This document shows positions 45,083 to 53,371 of a DNA stretch of 64,000 bases, piece by piece. The first letter of the stretch is position 1, and each line of letters starts with the position of its first letter. Made by a program: the position numbers and the translations under genes. Under the pieces are notes generated by a model. It was given only the letters and a program-made list of their open reading frames with translations. It was not told the origin of the DNA and did no database searches. Source of the DNA: Amarobacillus sp046328225 (GTDB taxonomy: Bacteria > Chloroflexota > Dehalococcoidia > Tepidiformales > Tepidiformaceae); assembly GCA_046328225.1 (NCBI GenBank), contig JAXLWZ010000004.1, positions 1-64,000 of the forward strand. The letters are read 5' to 3'.

Positions 45083-45370
45083 CTATGCCGGCTTGATCGA
45101 CGCGACCTTCTCGCGTGCGCCAGCCTTGTCCTCGTACCAGAGAGCGTTGAGCGCCTTGAATTCAGCCGCATCCCCGGGGACATCGTCCTCGGCGAAGATC
45201 GCGGTCACCGGGCAGGCCGGTTCGCACGCGCCGCAGTCGATGCACTCGTCCGGGTTGATGAAAAGCATCCGGTCTTCGCCTTCGTCGAAGTGGATGCAGT
45301 CCACCGGGCAAACTTCGACGCAGGCCTGGTCCTGCACATCGATGCAGGGGGAAGTGATGACGTAGGCCAT
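45083..45370 (-). CDS. fdxA: 7Fe ferredoxin (FdxA-type)
   Basis: This small electron carrier (95 residues) has two clusters. The cysteines are C9-x7-C17-x3-C21 (plus C25) and C43-x2-C46-x2-C49-x3-C53, the classic 7Fe arrangement with a [3Fe-4S] and a [4Fe-4S] cluster. The rest is acidic, with a C-terminal helix (AAEFKALNALWYEDKAG). GAGAGGAG lies 6 nt before the ATG. It is monocistronic and followed by a hairpin. Partner redox enzymes are not identifiable from context. Confidence 0.95.
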   Translation of the reverse strand: MAYVITSPCIDVQDQACVEVCPVDCIHFDEGEDRMLFINPDECIDCGACEPACPVTAIFAEDDVPGDAAEFKALNALWYEDKAGAREKVASIKPA

Positions 45371-45483
45371 AGCTGCTCCTCTCGCGTTCGTTCCGTGTCG
45401 CGGTGGCCGAGATTCGCACGGCCTACCGGCATACTACTATCCTCGGATCAGGCTGGAAAGCAAACGAGCCCCGCCCAATCCGC

Positions 45484-46146
45484 TCAGGAAGGCACCCCTA
45501 CGGGCTTCCCGGTGCGCATGTCCACCGGGTAATACCGCCCGGCTTTCAGCTCCTCGATCAGCTCGCGCTCGTCGTGGATCTCGCGGTCGAAATAGGTCGC
45601 GACCTTGCCGATGTCGCTGATCGCGTGGGAATCGGTGCCGGCCGTGCCGGGCATCCCCATCATCTCCTGCAGCCGCCGCGAGAACTCGTTCTCCTTGTCG
45701 CTGCCGCGGCCGTTGAGCGTCTCCAGCGCCTTCACGTACTGGTAGGCCGGGTTCCGCATGGCCTTTTCGAGGGCCATCGTCGTCTCTTCCTCGCTCCGGC
45801 TGAACCATGGCATCTGCCGCCGGTACGGGTGCGCCGCGACGAGCGCGCCGCTCGCCCGCTCCGTGTAACTCGCCAGCTCCCGCGAACGGTGCATGCCGAA
45901 CACGTAGCGGTCGATGCCCCAGGCGAGGATGTGGCCGTCGTCGGTGCTGATCTCCACGCCCGCGAGCACGAGGAAGTTGTGCTTCGCGCGCAGCTCCTCG
46001 ATGGACTTGTGGTCCCACATCGTGTCGTGTTCGGTGAAGCAAACGGCATCGAGGCCCGCCTGCTTCGCGCGGACAATGAGGTCGTCGGGGTTGAGCACGC
46101 TATCGTGCGAACGGGGCCAGGTGTGCGCGTGAAGGTCAATCAGCAT
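45484..46146 (-). CDS. PHP-domain metal-dependent phosphoesterase
   Basis: This 220-residue PHP-fold protein begins with the metal motif MLIDLHAHTWPRSHDS and has CFTEHDTMWDH, GVEISTDDGHILAWG, VAAHPYRR, ETLNGRG and GTDSHAISDIG, which together supply the His/Asp ligands of a two- or three-metal site. Stand-alone PHP proteins include histidinol phosphatase, RNase AM-like (5'-3' exonuclease/pAp phosphatase) and amidohydrolase-like enzymes. The short length and ISTDDGHILAWG segment favour a YciV-like phosphoesterase, but this is not certain. A TATAGT hexamer lies 17 nt before the ATG. Confidence 0.85.
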   Translation of the reverse strand: MLIDLHAHTWPRSHDSVLNPDDLIVRAKQAGLDAVCFTEHDTMWDHKSIEELRAKHNFLVLAGVEISTDDGHILAWGIDRYVFGMHRSRELASYTERASGALVAAHPYRRQMPWFSRSEEETTMALEKAMRNPAYQYVKALETLNGRGSDKENEFSRRLQEMMGMPGTAGTDSHAISDIGKVATYFDREIHDERELIEELKAGRYYPVDMRTGKPVGVPS

Positions 46147-46219
46147 GCGGCGTTCCGGCAGCCACTATAGCCACGCCCCATCGGCACGGGCAATGCGAAC
46201 CACCAGCCCGCCACCACGC

Positions 46220-47500
46220 CTACACGAATCCTCGCAGCCGGATCGCCCGCGCGACACGCTCGACGGCGATATCGAACGCCGCCTGCCGTGCCCGAGTGCC
46301 ATCCTTCGCCGCCCTCGCCATCAGGTCGCCGAACGCCCCGACCATGCGCACCTCCAGCTCCTGGTTCACCCGGTCCAGCGCCCAGCGGAACTGCTGGATG
46401 TTCTGCGTCCATTCGAAGTACGACACCGTCACGCCGCCCGCGTTGATGAGGATGTCCGGCAGCACCGCGATGCCCCGCGTGGCGAGCACCGCGTCCCCTG
46501 CGGGGGTCACCGGGTGGTTCGCCGCCTCCACCACCACGCGCGCGCGGATGGCGCCCGCGTTCTCCCCCGTGATCACCTCGCCCAGCGCGGCCGGCACGAG
46601 GTAGTCGCACTCCGTGGCCAGCAGCTGTTCGTTCGTGATCGGCTCCGCGCCTTCGAACCCGGCCACCGAACCCGCCACCGCCGCCCAGCGGTCCAGCGCC
46701 GCGATATCGATGCCCGCCGGGTTCGCGAGGCCGCCCTTCACGTCGCTCACCGCTACCACCCGGAAGCCGTATTCGTTCGCGATCCGGCACGTCCACGAGC
46801 CCACGTTCCCATATCCCTGCACGGCAATGCGGATATCGCGCGGGTCGATGCCCTCGAGGCGAGCGTATTCGCGCATGCAGACGGCCACACCGCGGCCCGT
46901 CGCCTGGTCGCGCCCGAAGCTCCCGCCGAGCTCGACGGGCTTCCCCGTGACGATGCCCGGCGTGTACCCGTGCATCTGGCCGTAGGCGTCCATCATCCAC
47001 GCCATCGTCTGGGCGTTCGTGCCCATGTCCGGCGCCGGGATGTCGCGCGTCACCCCCAGGACCATGTTGATGTGCTGCATGTACGTCCGCGAAAGCCGGT
47101 TCAGCTCCGTCTCGCTCATGCGCGTCGGGTCGCACATCACGCCCCCTTTCGCCCCGCCGAACGGCAGCTCCATGAGCGAGCACTTGTAGGTCATCAGCAT
47201 CGCGAGCGCGCGCACTTCATCGATGTCGGCGCGCGGGTGGAAGCGGATGCCGCCCTTGTAGGGTCCGCGCGCGCCGTTGTGTTGCACCCGGTACCCCTCG
47301 AAGATCCGCAGCTTGCGGTCGTCCATGCGCACCGGCAGCTGCGCCCGGATCTCCCGCCAGGGCGTCTTCAGCAGCTCCAGCGCCTCGGGTTCGAGGCGGA
47401 TCCGCTCGGCCGACTCCCGCACCGAAGCCAGGACCGACTCCGACGGCGAGAGCGTTTCCGCCGCGGGTGGCGCGGCCTCCGAACTCACGGGTGCGGCCAT
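46220..47500 (-). CDS. Glu/Leu/Phe/Val-family dehydrogenase (glutamate dehydrogenase)
   Basis: This 426-residue amino-acid dehydrogenase interconverts glutamate and 2-oxoglutarate plus ammonia (or a related amino acid). The substrate motifs GARGPYKGGIRFHP and MELPFGGAKGGV contain the catalytic lysines, APDMGTNAQTMAWMMD is the active-site segment and the Rossmann motif is VQGYGNVGS. The hexameric glutamate dehydrogenase (GdhA II) length fits. GGAGGG lies 4-5 nt before the ATG. The longer open frame upstream is antisense to the neighbouring dehydrogenase gene and is rejected. It is divergent from that gene, 138 bp apart. Confidence 0.92.
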   Translation of the reverse strand: MAAPVSSEAAPPAAETLSPSESVLASVRESAERIRLEPEALELLKTPWREIRAQLPVRMDDRKLRIFEGYRVQHNGARGPYKGGIRFHPRADIDEVRALAMLMTYKCSLMELPFGGAKGGVMCDPTRMSETELNRLSRTYMQHINMVLGVTRDIPAPDMGTNAQTMAWMMDAYGQMHGYTPGIVTGKPVELGGSFGRDQATGRGVAVCMREYARLEGIDPRDIRIAVQGYGNVGSWTCRIANEYGFRVVAVSDVKGGLANPAGIDIAALDRWAAVAGSVAGFEGAEPITNEQLLATECDYLVPAALGEVITGENAGAIRARVVVEAANHPVTPAGDAVLATRGIAVLPDILINAGGVTVSYFEWTQNIQQFRWALDRVNQELEVRMVGAFGDLMARAAKDGTRARQAAFDIAVERVARAIRLRGFV

Positions 47501-47638
47501 TCGTCCCTCCAGCGCGCGCTGCGCCCCATCATTCTCCCGCTCCCGCCAATCGCGGCGCCACCCCCGCGGCGTGCCTGCGATGCCCCTGCGAGCCCCGGCC
47601 GGGTTTCGCGCTCCCCGTGGCCGGTGCACACTGCCGCC

Positions 47639-48616
47639 ATGGCGCGCGTCTTCATCACCAGGACCATCCCCGGCCGTGCCGTCGAGATGCTGCGCGAGGC
47701 CGGCCACGACGCCGATGTCTGGCCGGGCGAACTCCCCCCCGGCGATGCCCTCGCCGCTCGCCTCGAAGGGGCCGCCGCCGCGCTCACGATGGTCGTCGAT
47801 CGCATCGAGCCCGCCGTCCTCGCCGCGAATCCCGGCCTCCGCGTCGTCGCGAACATGGCCGTGGGCTACGACAACATCGACCCGCGTGCCGCCGCCGAGC
47901 TCGGGGTCTGGGTCACGAATACCCCCGGCGTGCTCGCCGAAACCACCGCCGACCACGCCTTCGCGCTGCTCATGGCCGCCGCCCGGCACGTCGCGCTCAG
48001 CGACCGCGATACGCGTGCGGGCGGCTGGCGCACGTGGTCGCCCACGGGTTTCCTCGGCCGCGATATCCACGGCGCCACCCTCGGCATCGTCGGCCTCGGC
48101 GAAATCGGCACGGCGATGGCCCGCCGCGGCACCGGCTTCGGCATGGAGCTGCTGCACACTTCCCGCACGCCCAAACCGGAGGCCGAACGCGAACTCGGCA
48201 TCGAGCGTGTCACCCTCCCCGAGTTGCTCGCCCGCTCCGATTTCGTTTCGCTGCACACGCCGCTGACGCCCGAGACGCGCGGCCTCGTCGGCGCCGCCGA
48301 ACTCGCCGCGATGAAGCCCACGGCCATCCTCGTGAACACCGCGCGCGGCCAGGTTGTCGACCAGGACGCCCTCATCGACGCCCTCCGCGCGAACCGCATC
48401 GGCGGCGCCGCCCTCGACGTCACCGACCCGGAGCCGCTGCCCCTGTCGAGCCCGCTCTTCTCGTTCGCGAACGTCGTGATCACGCCGCACATCGCCAGCG
48501 CCAGCCACGCGACACGCGCGCGCATGGCCGAGATGGCCGCCGCGAACATCATCGCCGTCCTCGCCGGCCGCGAACCCCCGAATCCCGTGAACCGGCCCGG
48601 CACGCCGCGCGGCTGA
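47639..48616 (+). CDS. D-2-hydroxyacid dehydrogenase (glyoxylate/hydroxypyruvate reductase type)
   Basis: This NAD(P)H-dependent 2-hydroxyacid dehydrogenase has 325 residues. The Rossmann motif is GIVGLGEIGTAMARRG, the catalytic Arg is in VNTARGQVVD, the Glu in DVTDPEPLP and the His in ITPHIASAS. The N-terminal VVANMAVGYDNID is typical of glyoxylate reductases, and the protein would reduce glyoxylate or hydroxypyruvate. It has no clear Shine-Dalgarno. The divergent neighbour is a glutamate dehydrogenase, which might link nitrogen and C2 metabolism, but this is only suggestive. Confidence 0.92.
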   Translation: MARVFITRTIPGRAVEMLREAGHDADVWPGELPPGDALAARLEGAAAALTMVVDRIEPAVLAANPGLRVVANMAVGYDNIDPRAAAELGVWVTNTPGVLAETTADHAFALLMAAARHVALSDRDTRAGGWRTWSPTGFLGRDIHGATLGIVGLGEIGTAMARRGTGFGMELLHTSRTPKPEAERELGIERVTLPELLARSDFVSLHTPLTPETRGLVGAAELAAMKPTAILVNTARGQVVDQDALIDALRANRIGGAALDVTDPEPLPLSSPLFSFANVVITPHIASASHATRARMAEMAAANIIAVLAGREPPNPVNRPGTPRG

Positions 48617-48662
48617 GAGCGCTTACGCCCGCTTTGGCGCCCCTCCCGTATGCTCGACGGCG

Positions 48663-49907
48663 ATGCCCCGCTTCGCCATCGCCCCGGCCGCCGCCACCGT
48701 CGAAAGCTCGCCCTGGCGGCCCCAGGCGTTTGGGCTCGTGATCATTGCCGCCGCCATCATCGGCATCGTGGGCGGCTTCGTGTTCAGCACGTTCTATTCC
48801 CGCGGCGCGCTGGCCGGCTACGAATACCACCTCTGGCGCTGGCAGGCCGATACCCTGCTCGACAACGTCTTCTCCCGCGCCGGCATCGGCCCCGAGCCCG
48901 AAGGCGCCGATGCCGACCGCGCCCTCAGCGAATACTTCCGCCTGACCAGCGCCATCCGCGCCGCCTCCAACGCCGAATCCCCCGACCTCGCCCTCCTCGA
49001 TACCCTCACGAACGAGCGCGCGTCCTACGAGAACGACGTCGAGCGCCTGGTCGAAGCCCGCATCCACGAAGCCGTGGCGGGGGCCGGGCTCACGCGTGGG
49101 CTGCCGCTCTTCCGCGGCGTGGATTTCGTCTGGCCGCCGGTCGATTTCGAACTTACGAACCCGCCCCGCCTCCTCGTCCGCTCGCCGCGCGACCACATCG
49201 ACCGCGCCGGCGACACCCTCCTCAAGAACGACCTCACGCTGCGCGACATCGAGAAAATCGAGGCCGAGACCGACTCCCGCGACACCGTCTCCATCGTCGT
49301 CTCCATCGGCGGCATCGCCGCCTACCCCGCGATCGTCCGCGACGACCGCAGCTACGACGCCCTCATCGAAACCGCCTCGCACGAGTGGGTGCACCACTAC
49401 CTGGCCTTCTTCCCGCTGGGCGAACAGTGGGGCAAGGGCGGCGACGCCGAGACCCTGAACGAAACCACCGCCGACCTCGCAGGCCGCGAAATCGCCAACC
49501 TCATCCGCGACGCGCACCCCGTCGAACTCCCCCGGGGCGCCGACGGCACGGCCCCACCCGCGGCCACCGCCCCCGACATCGATTTCAACGCCGAGATGCG
49601 CAAGCTTCGCCTCGAGGTCGATGCCCTGCTCGCGAAGGGCGATGTCGCGGGTGCCGAGCGCACCATGGAAGAGCGCCGGCGCTATTTCAACGACCACGGC
49701 ATCCCGATTCGGCGTCTCAACCAGGCCTACTTCGCCTTCTACGGGACCTACGCCGCGAGCTCGGCCTCGTCGAACCCCATCGGCCCGAAGGTGGACCAGG
49801 TCTGGGAGCGCACCCAGGATGTCGGCGCCTTCCTCGCCATCATGCGCGAGGTGCGCACCACCGCCGACCTCGATGCCGCGCTCGCTCGCCTCGCACCGGC
49901 ACCGTGA
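48663..49907 (+). CDS. Membrane-anchored putative zinc metallopeptidase (HExxH)
   Basis: This 414-residue protein has one N-terminal membrane helix (about 21-46), then a large domain presumed extracytoplasmic. ASHEWVHHYLAFFP gives HExxH at residues 240-244, and NETTADLAGREI places a Glu at 267, the usual gluzincin spacing for a third zinc ligand. A beta strand VSIVVSIGGIAAYPAIV lies just before the helix, as in zincins. No known family is recognised beyond this. A TATGCT hexamer ends 8 nt before the ATG. It ends directly against the MFS stop in a TGATCA. Confidence 0.75.
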   Translation: MPRFAIAPAAATVESSPWRPQAFGLVIIAAAIIGIVGGFVFSTFYSRGALAGYEYHLWRWQADTLLDNVFSRAGIGPEPEGADADRALSEYFRLTSAIRAASNAESPDLALLDTLTNERASYENDVERLVEARIHEAVAGAGLTRGLPLFRGVDFVWPPVDFELTNPPRLLVRSPRDHIDRAGDTLLKNDLTLRDIEKIEAETDSRDTVSIVVSIGGIAAYPAIVRDDRSYDALIETASHEWVHHYLAFFPLGEQWGKGGDAETLNETTADLAGREIANLIRDAHPVELPRGADGTAPPAATAPDIDFNAEMRKLRLEVDALLAKGDVAGAERTMEERRRYFNDHGIPIRRLNQAYFAFYGTYAASSASSNPIGPKVDQVWERTQDVGAFLAIMREVRTTADLDAALARLAPAP

Positions 49908-51317
49908 TCAGCCGCGGCCGCCCGCCGTGGGCCGCGTGACCAGCAGCGCGAGCACGATGCCCACCAGCGCGTAGGCCAGCACCACCGTCATCGCGTCGCT
50001 GTAGGCGGGCGCATGGCCCTGGTAGACCGGGTTCCAGGCATCGGTCGCGTTCTCCCGGTTGCGAAGGATCGCGCCGGCGATGGCCACGCTCACGGCGCCG
50101 CCCATGAAGTACACGAGGTTGTAGGTACCCGTCGCCACGCCCGCGAGCCGTTCGGGGAAGCGCGCCGTGGCCGCGTTCACCACGCTCGCGTTGACCATCC
50201 CATAGCCCGCGGCCAGCGCGATGTAGAGCGCACCAATCGCCCATGGCGTCCAGCCCGTGGCCGCCGCATCGAACAGCCCACCCGCCGCGAGCATGCAGCC
50301 CGTGCCCGCGACCAGCAGCCGCCGCGTGCCCAGCCGGTTTACGAGGCTGCCGCCCGCCATCCCGAACGCGCCAATCGCCACTGCGCCCGGCAACAGCGTG
50401 AGCCCGACCTCGATCGTGCTCATGCCGTGGTAGTGCGTGAGCAGCAGCGGCACGAGCACCAGCACGGCGAAGTGCCCGCCCTGCGTCATCGCCCCGATCG
50501 CGGAAAGCCCCCAGAATCGCCCGTTCGCCGCCACTTCGCGCGCGATGAACGGGTCCGCCGCGCGCCGCACACGGAGCACCACCAGGGGCCACAACGCCAG
50601 CGCCACGGCGACACCAGACAATCCGATTGCACTTGCCGGGTTCGCCGGCAGCCGGTTCAGTGCCACGATCGTGCCGGTCACCGCCCCGAACATCAGCGCC
50701 ACGCCCGCCGCGTCGAAGCGCTGGCCCGGCGCACCCGGCACGTTCGGCACGACCGACGCGGCCACCGGCCAGAACGCCGCGACCGCCAGCCCCGTCGCGA
50801 GGAACGGCCCGCGCCAGCCGAACGCGTCGGTGAGCGTGCCACCCACGAGCGGCCCGAGCCCGAAGCCCACGCCCACCGCCACCACCGTCGCCCCGATCGA
50901 GCGGCCGCGCGTCTCGGGCGTTGTCGTCTTCACGATCGTCGCCATCGAAATCGAGGGGATCACCGTGCCGCTCGCGCCCTGGATGACGCGCGCCCCCACG
51001 ATCTGCCAGAAGCCCGGAGCCGCGGCCACCCCCACGGAGGCGATCGCGAACGCCGCCAACCCGGCCACGTACAGCCGCTTCGTTCCGAACATGTCCGCGA
51101 GCCGCCCCCACACCACCGTGCCGCTCGCGAAGGGGATGAGGTAGGCCGTCACCACCCACGAGAGGTCATCCGCCGGCACCGCGAAGTCCGCCTGGATGTC
51201 GGGCAGCGCCAGCGAGCTCATCGATGCGTTCATCACCGAGAGGAACACCGTCCCGCACAGCACCACCAGTGCCGCCGGGCGAAGGCCGGGGACGACTTCG
51301 CCGCCGCTGGCTGCCAC
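49908..51317 (-). CDS. MFS transporter, DHA2 (EmrB/QacA) family
   Basis: This drug-proton antiporter-like membrane protein has 469 residues and 13-14 predicted helices. It has the motif A region GRLADMFGTKRLY between helices 2 and 3, the DHA-type motif C region GFGLGPLVGGTLTDAFGWRGPF and two homologous halves. The start is GTG 51317; a GTG-independent ATG further upstream (51395) would overlap the first codon of the zinc-ribbon gene on the other strand and has a non-membrane Arg/Gly-rich leader, so it is rejected. Substrate unknown; no regulator gene is next to it. Confidence 0.9.
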   Translation of the reverse strand: MAASGGEVVPGLRPAALVVLCGTVFLSVMNASMSSLALPDIQADFAVPADDLSWVVTAYLIPFASGTVVWGRLADMFGTKRLYVAGLAAFAIASVGVAAAPGFWQIVGARVIQGASGTVIPSISMATIVKTTTPETRGRSIGATVVAVGVGFGLGPLVGGTLTDAFGWRGPFLATGLAVAAFWPVAASVVPNVPGAPGQRFDAAGVALMFGAVTGTIVALNRLPANPASAIGLSGVAVALALWPLVVLRVRRAADPFIAREVAANGRFWGLSAIGAMTQGGHFAVLVLVPLLLTHYHGMSTIEVGLTLLPGAVAIGAFGMAGGSLVNRLGTRRLLVAGTGCMLAAGGLFDAAATGWTPWAIGALYIALAAGYGMVNASVVNAATARFPERLAGVATGTYNLVYFMGGAVSVAIAGAILRNRENATDAWNPVYQGHAPAYSDAMTVVLAYALVGIVLALLVTRPTAGGRG

Positions 51318-51381
51318 GCCCGCGATTCTTCCCGTTCCCGCCGCCGGTGTCGATCGCCTACCGTTCGAGGCGGCCCCTCGG

Positions 51382-51387
51382 TACCAT
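51382..51387 (+). promoter_or_regulatory. -10 hexamer TACCAT, start codon 6 nt downstream
   Basis: TACCAT ends 6 nt before ATG 51394, and there is no Shine-Dalgarno. This is a predicted leaderless promoter for the zinc-ribbon/translin pair. Confidence 0.55.
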
Positions 51388-51393
51388 GGGCGC

Positions 51394-51738
51394 ATGCCTA
51401 TCTACGAGTTCCGCTGCGCGGATTGCTCCCGCATCACGAACTACTTCACCCGCAAGATCGATACCGTCTCAACCGTCAACTGCGAACACTGCGGCAGCGC
51501 CAAAACCAGCCGCATGATGTCCAAGTTCGGCCGCACCTACAGCCGCGCCGACATCATCGACAAGTACGGCGACCCGCAGGATTCGAACGACCCCGACGCC
51601 TATCGCGACCCCCGCCAGATCGGCAGCTGGGTCGAGAAGCGCTTCGACGAGTACGGCCTCGACCTCCCCGAGGGCGCCCGCGAGATGATCGACGCCGCCC
51701 GCGATGGCGAATTCCCCGACCCCGTGAAGGACCTCTAG
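51394..51738 (+). CDS. FmdB-family zinc-ribbon protein
   Basis: This 114-residue protein has the FmdB N-terminal zinc ribbon: MPIYEFRCADCSRITNYF, then a second pair CEHCGS. The remainder is acidic and probably extended (DPQDSNDPDAYRDPRQIGSWVEKRFDEYGLDLPEGAREMIDAARDGEFPDP). The family was named from formamidase regulators, but most members are uncharacterised, and some bind nucleic acid. The translin gene starts 4 bp after its stop, so they are co-transcribed. Confidence 0.9.
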   Translation: MPIYEFRCADCSRITNYFTRKIDTVSTVNCEHCGSAKTSRMMSKFGRTYSRADIIDKYGDPQDSNDPDAYRDPRQIGSWVEKRFDEYGLDLPEGAREMIDAARDGEFPDPVKDL

Positions 51739-51742
51739 CCCG

Positions 51743-52393
51743 GTGACCCCGGACACCTCCGCGCTCGAGGCGATCGTCCCCCGCATCCTCGATCACTTCG
51801 CCGCGAAGAACGCCGCCCGCGAGACCGCGCTCACCGCCAGCCGCAGCCTCATCCGCATGAGCGCGAACGCCATCCGCGCCGTCCACCGCCACGACCTGGA
51901 GCGTGCCGCCGCGCTCCTCGCGGAAGCGCGCGCCATCCGCGACGACGCCCTTCGCGCCCTCCGCGGCCACCCGGACATCGAATACGCCGGCTTCCTCCAC
52001 GACGCGCAGAAGGAGTTCGCCGAAGCGAGCGCCACCTTCGCGCTCCTGGGCGAAGGCCGCCTCCCCACGCCCGAGGAGCTGGGCGTGGAATACGCGGCCT
52101 ACCTCAACGGCATCGCCGAGGCCGTGGGTGAACTCCGCCGCTACCTCCTCGATCGCCTGCGCGCCGGCACGTACGAGGGCTGCGAAGCGATCCTCGCCGC
52201 CATGGACGACATCTACGCCGTGCTCGTCACCATCGACTTCCCCGATGCCATGACCGGCAACCTCCGCCGCACGACCGACCAGACGCGCGGCATTCTCGAA
52301 AAGACCCGCGGCGACCTCACCATGGCCATCCTCCAGCGCGATGCCATGGCCGCCATCGGTGCCCGCCCGCTGCCTCCTCCCGCCGGCGAGTGA
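51743..52393 (+). CDS. Translin-family nucleic-acid-binding protein
   Basis: This 216-residue all-helical protein matches the translin family, best seen in the C-terminal signature TGNLRRTTDQTRGILEKTRGDLTMAI and in YAGFLHDAQKEFAEASATFALL and LDRLRAGTYEGCEAILAAMDDIY. In eukaryotes translin and TRAX form the C3PO ribonuclease; TRAX activity depends on acidic residues of the corresponding central helices, and Glu/Asp are present here (EEL, EYAAYLNGIAEAVGELRR). Bacterial members are little studied. The start is GTG 51743, 4 bp after the zinc-ribbon gene. Confidence 0.82.
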   Translation: MTPDTSALEAIVPRILDHFAAKNAARETALTASRSLIRMSANAIRAVHRHDLERAAALLAEARAIRDDALRALRGHPDIEYAGFLHDAQKEFAEASATFALLGEGRLPTPEELGVEYAAYLNGIAEAVGELRRYLLDRLRAGTYEGCEAILAAMDDIYAVLVTIDFPDAMTGNLRRTTDQTRGILEKTRGDLTMAILQRDAMAAIGARPLPPPAGE

Positions 52394-52473
52394 GCCCCAC
52401 GCGCAAGCCACCGTCCCTGTAGAATCCCGTCGCGGTGCCGCCCTCACATCCGGGGCACACGCAGGGGGTTCGA

Positions 52474-53256
52474 ATGTCACTCTCGGGGCGCGTCGCGCTC
52501 GTCACCGGCGGCGGCCGCGGTATCGGCCGAGCCATCTCCATCGGCCTCGCCGAAGACGGCGCCGCCGTCGCCATCAACTACACCCGCGACGAAGAGTCCG
52601 CCCGGGCCACCGTCGAAGCCATCGTCGCCCTCGGCGGCAAGGCGAAGGCCTATCAGGCCTCGGTCGAGAACTACGAAGAGGACCAGGCGATGGTCGAAGC
52701 CGTCATCGCCGATTTCGGCAAGATCGACATCCTCGTCAACAACGCCGGCATCGCCAGCCGCGGCCAGTCCGTCAGCGATACCGACCCGGCGGAGATGGAG
52801 CGCGTCGTCCGCACCCACGCCTTCGGCTCCTTCTACATGTCCCAGCTCGTGCTCGATTCGATGCGCGCCCAGGAGCGCGGCGACATCGTCATGATCTCGT
52901 CCGTCGCGGCCTCGTCGTTCGGTCCAAACGGCTCGCCCTACAACATGGGCAAGGCCGCCCTCGAAGCCCTTGCCTTCGGACTCGCGAAGGAAGAGCGCCG
53001 CAACGGCATCCACGTCAACATCGTCGCGCCGGGCCTCACCGAGACGCAGATGGGCATTCGCCTCGCCCGCGCAACGCGCGGCACCCAGAGCCGCGAAAAC
53101 CTGCGAGAGCTCGATTCCAAGATGCCCTTCGGCCACGTCTGCCAGCCCGAGGAGATCGCCGACGCCGTCCGCTACCTCGTCAGCGACCGCTCGACCTACG
53201 TCACCGGCCAGCGCATCCAGGTCGACGGCGGCGGACCGATGATGGGGCCCTACTAG
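52474..53256 (+). CDS. Short-chain dehydrogenase/reductase (SDR), paralogue of 24085-24855
   Basis: This classical SDR has 260 residues: TGGGRGIGRA, NNAGIAS, the catalytic Ser in MISSVAAS and YNMGKAA as the Tyr-x3-Lys pair. It shares the segment LDSKMPFGHVCQPEEIADAV with the SDR at 24085, showing common descent. A TAGAAT hexamer lies 48 bp before the ATG. The coding region ends directly against a heptamer array; a hairpin follows 50 bp on. The substrate is unknown. Confidence 0.9.
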   Translation: MSLSGRVALVTGGGRGIGRAISIGLAEDGAAVAINYTRDEESARATVEAIVALGGKAKAYQASVENYEEDQAMVEAVIADFGKIDILVNNAGIASRGQSVSDTDPAEMERVVRTHAFGSFYMSQLVLDSMRAQERGDIVMISSVAASSFGPNGSPYNMGKAALEALAFGLAKEERRNGIHVNIVAPGLTETQMGIRLARATRGTQSRENLRELDSKMPFGHVCQPEEIADAVRYLVSDRSTYVTGQRIQVDGGGPMMGPY

Positions 53257-53284
53257 AGCTATTAGCTGGCTATTAGCTGTTAGC
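53257..53284 (+). repeat. Imperfect heptamer array (TATTAGC-like) directly after the SDR stop
   Basis: The units are AGCTATT, AGCTGGC, TATTAGC and TGTTAGC. It begins at the base after the stop TAG and contains three more TAG triplets (two frames). Its complement resembles the array at 53337-53364. Confidence 0.75.
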
Positions 53285-53304
53285 AGGTACGCACGCATGC
53301 GAAA

Positions 53305-53326
53305 AGGCGCCGGTTTCCCGGCGCCT
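53305..53326. terminator. 9-bp hairpin between convergent SDR and pdxS, flanked by heptamer arrays
   Basis: AGGCGCCGG (53305-53313) and CCGGCGCCT (53318-53326) form the stem around TTTC. AAAA precedes it on the plus strand, which becomes a T run on the minus strand. Confidence 0.8.
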
Positions 53327-53336
53327 CGTCGCTTCC

Positions 53337-53364
53337 TAATAGCTAAGAGCTAATAGCTAGCAGC
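53337..53364 (-). repeat. Tandem heptamer array TAATAGC (minus strand TAGCTAT), 4 copies
   Basis: The units are TAATAGC, TAAGAGC, TAATAGC and TAGCAGC. On the minus strand TAG recurs every 7 bp, covering all frames between the pdxS stop and the hairpin. Confidence 0.88.
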
Positions 53365-53371
53365 TTCGTCG

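Noticed and set aside
51318..51395. Longer MFS transporter N-terminus starting at 51395
   Set aside because: It would overlap the start codon of the divergent zinc-ribbon gene and adds an Arg/Gly-rich stretch not seen in the family.
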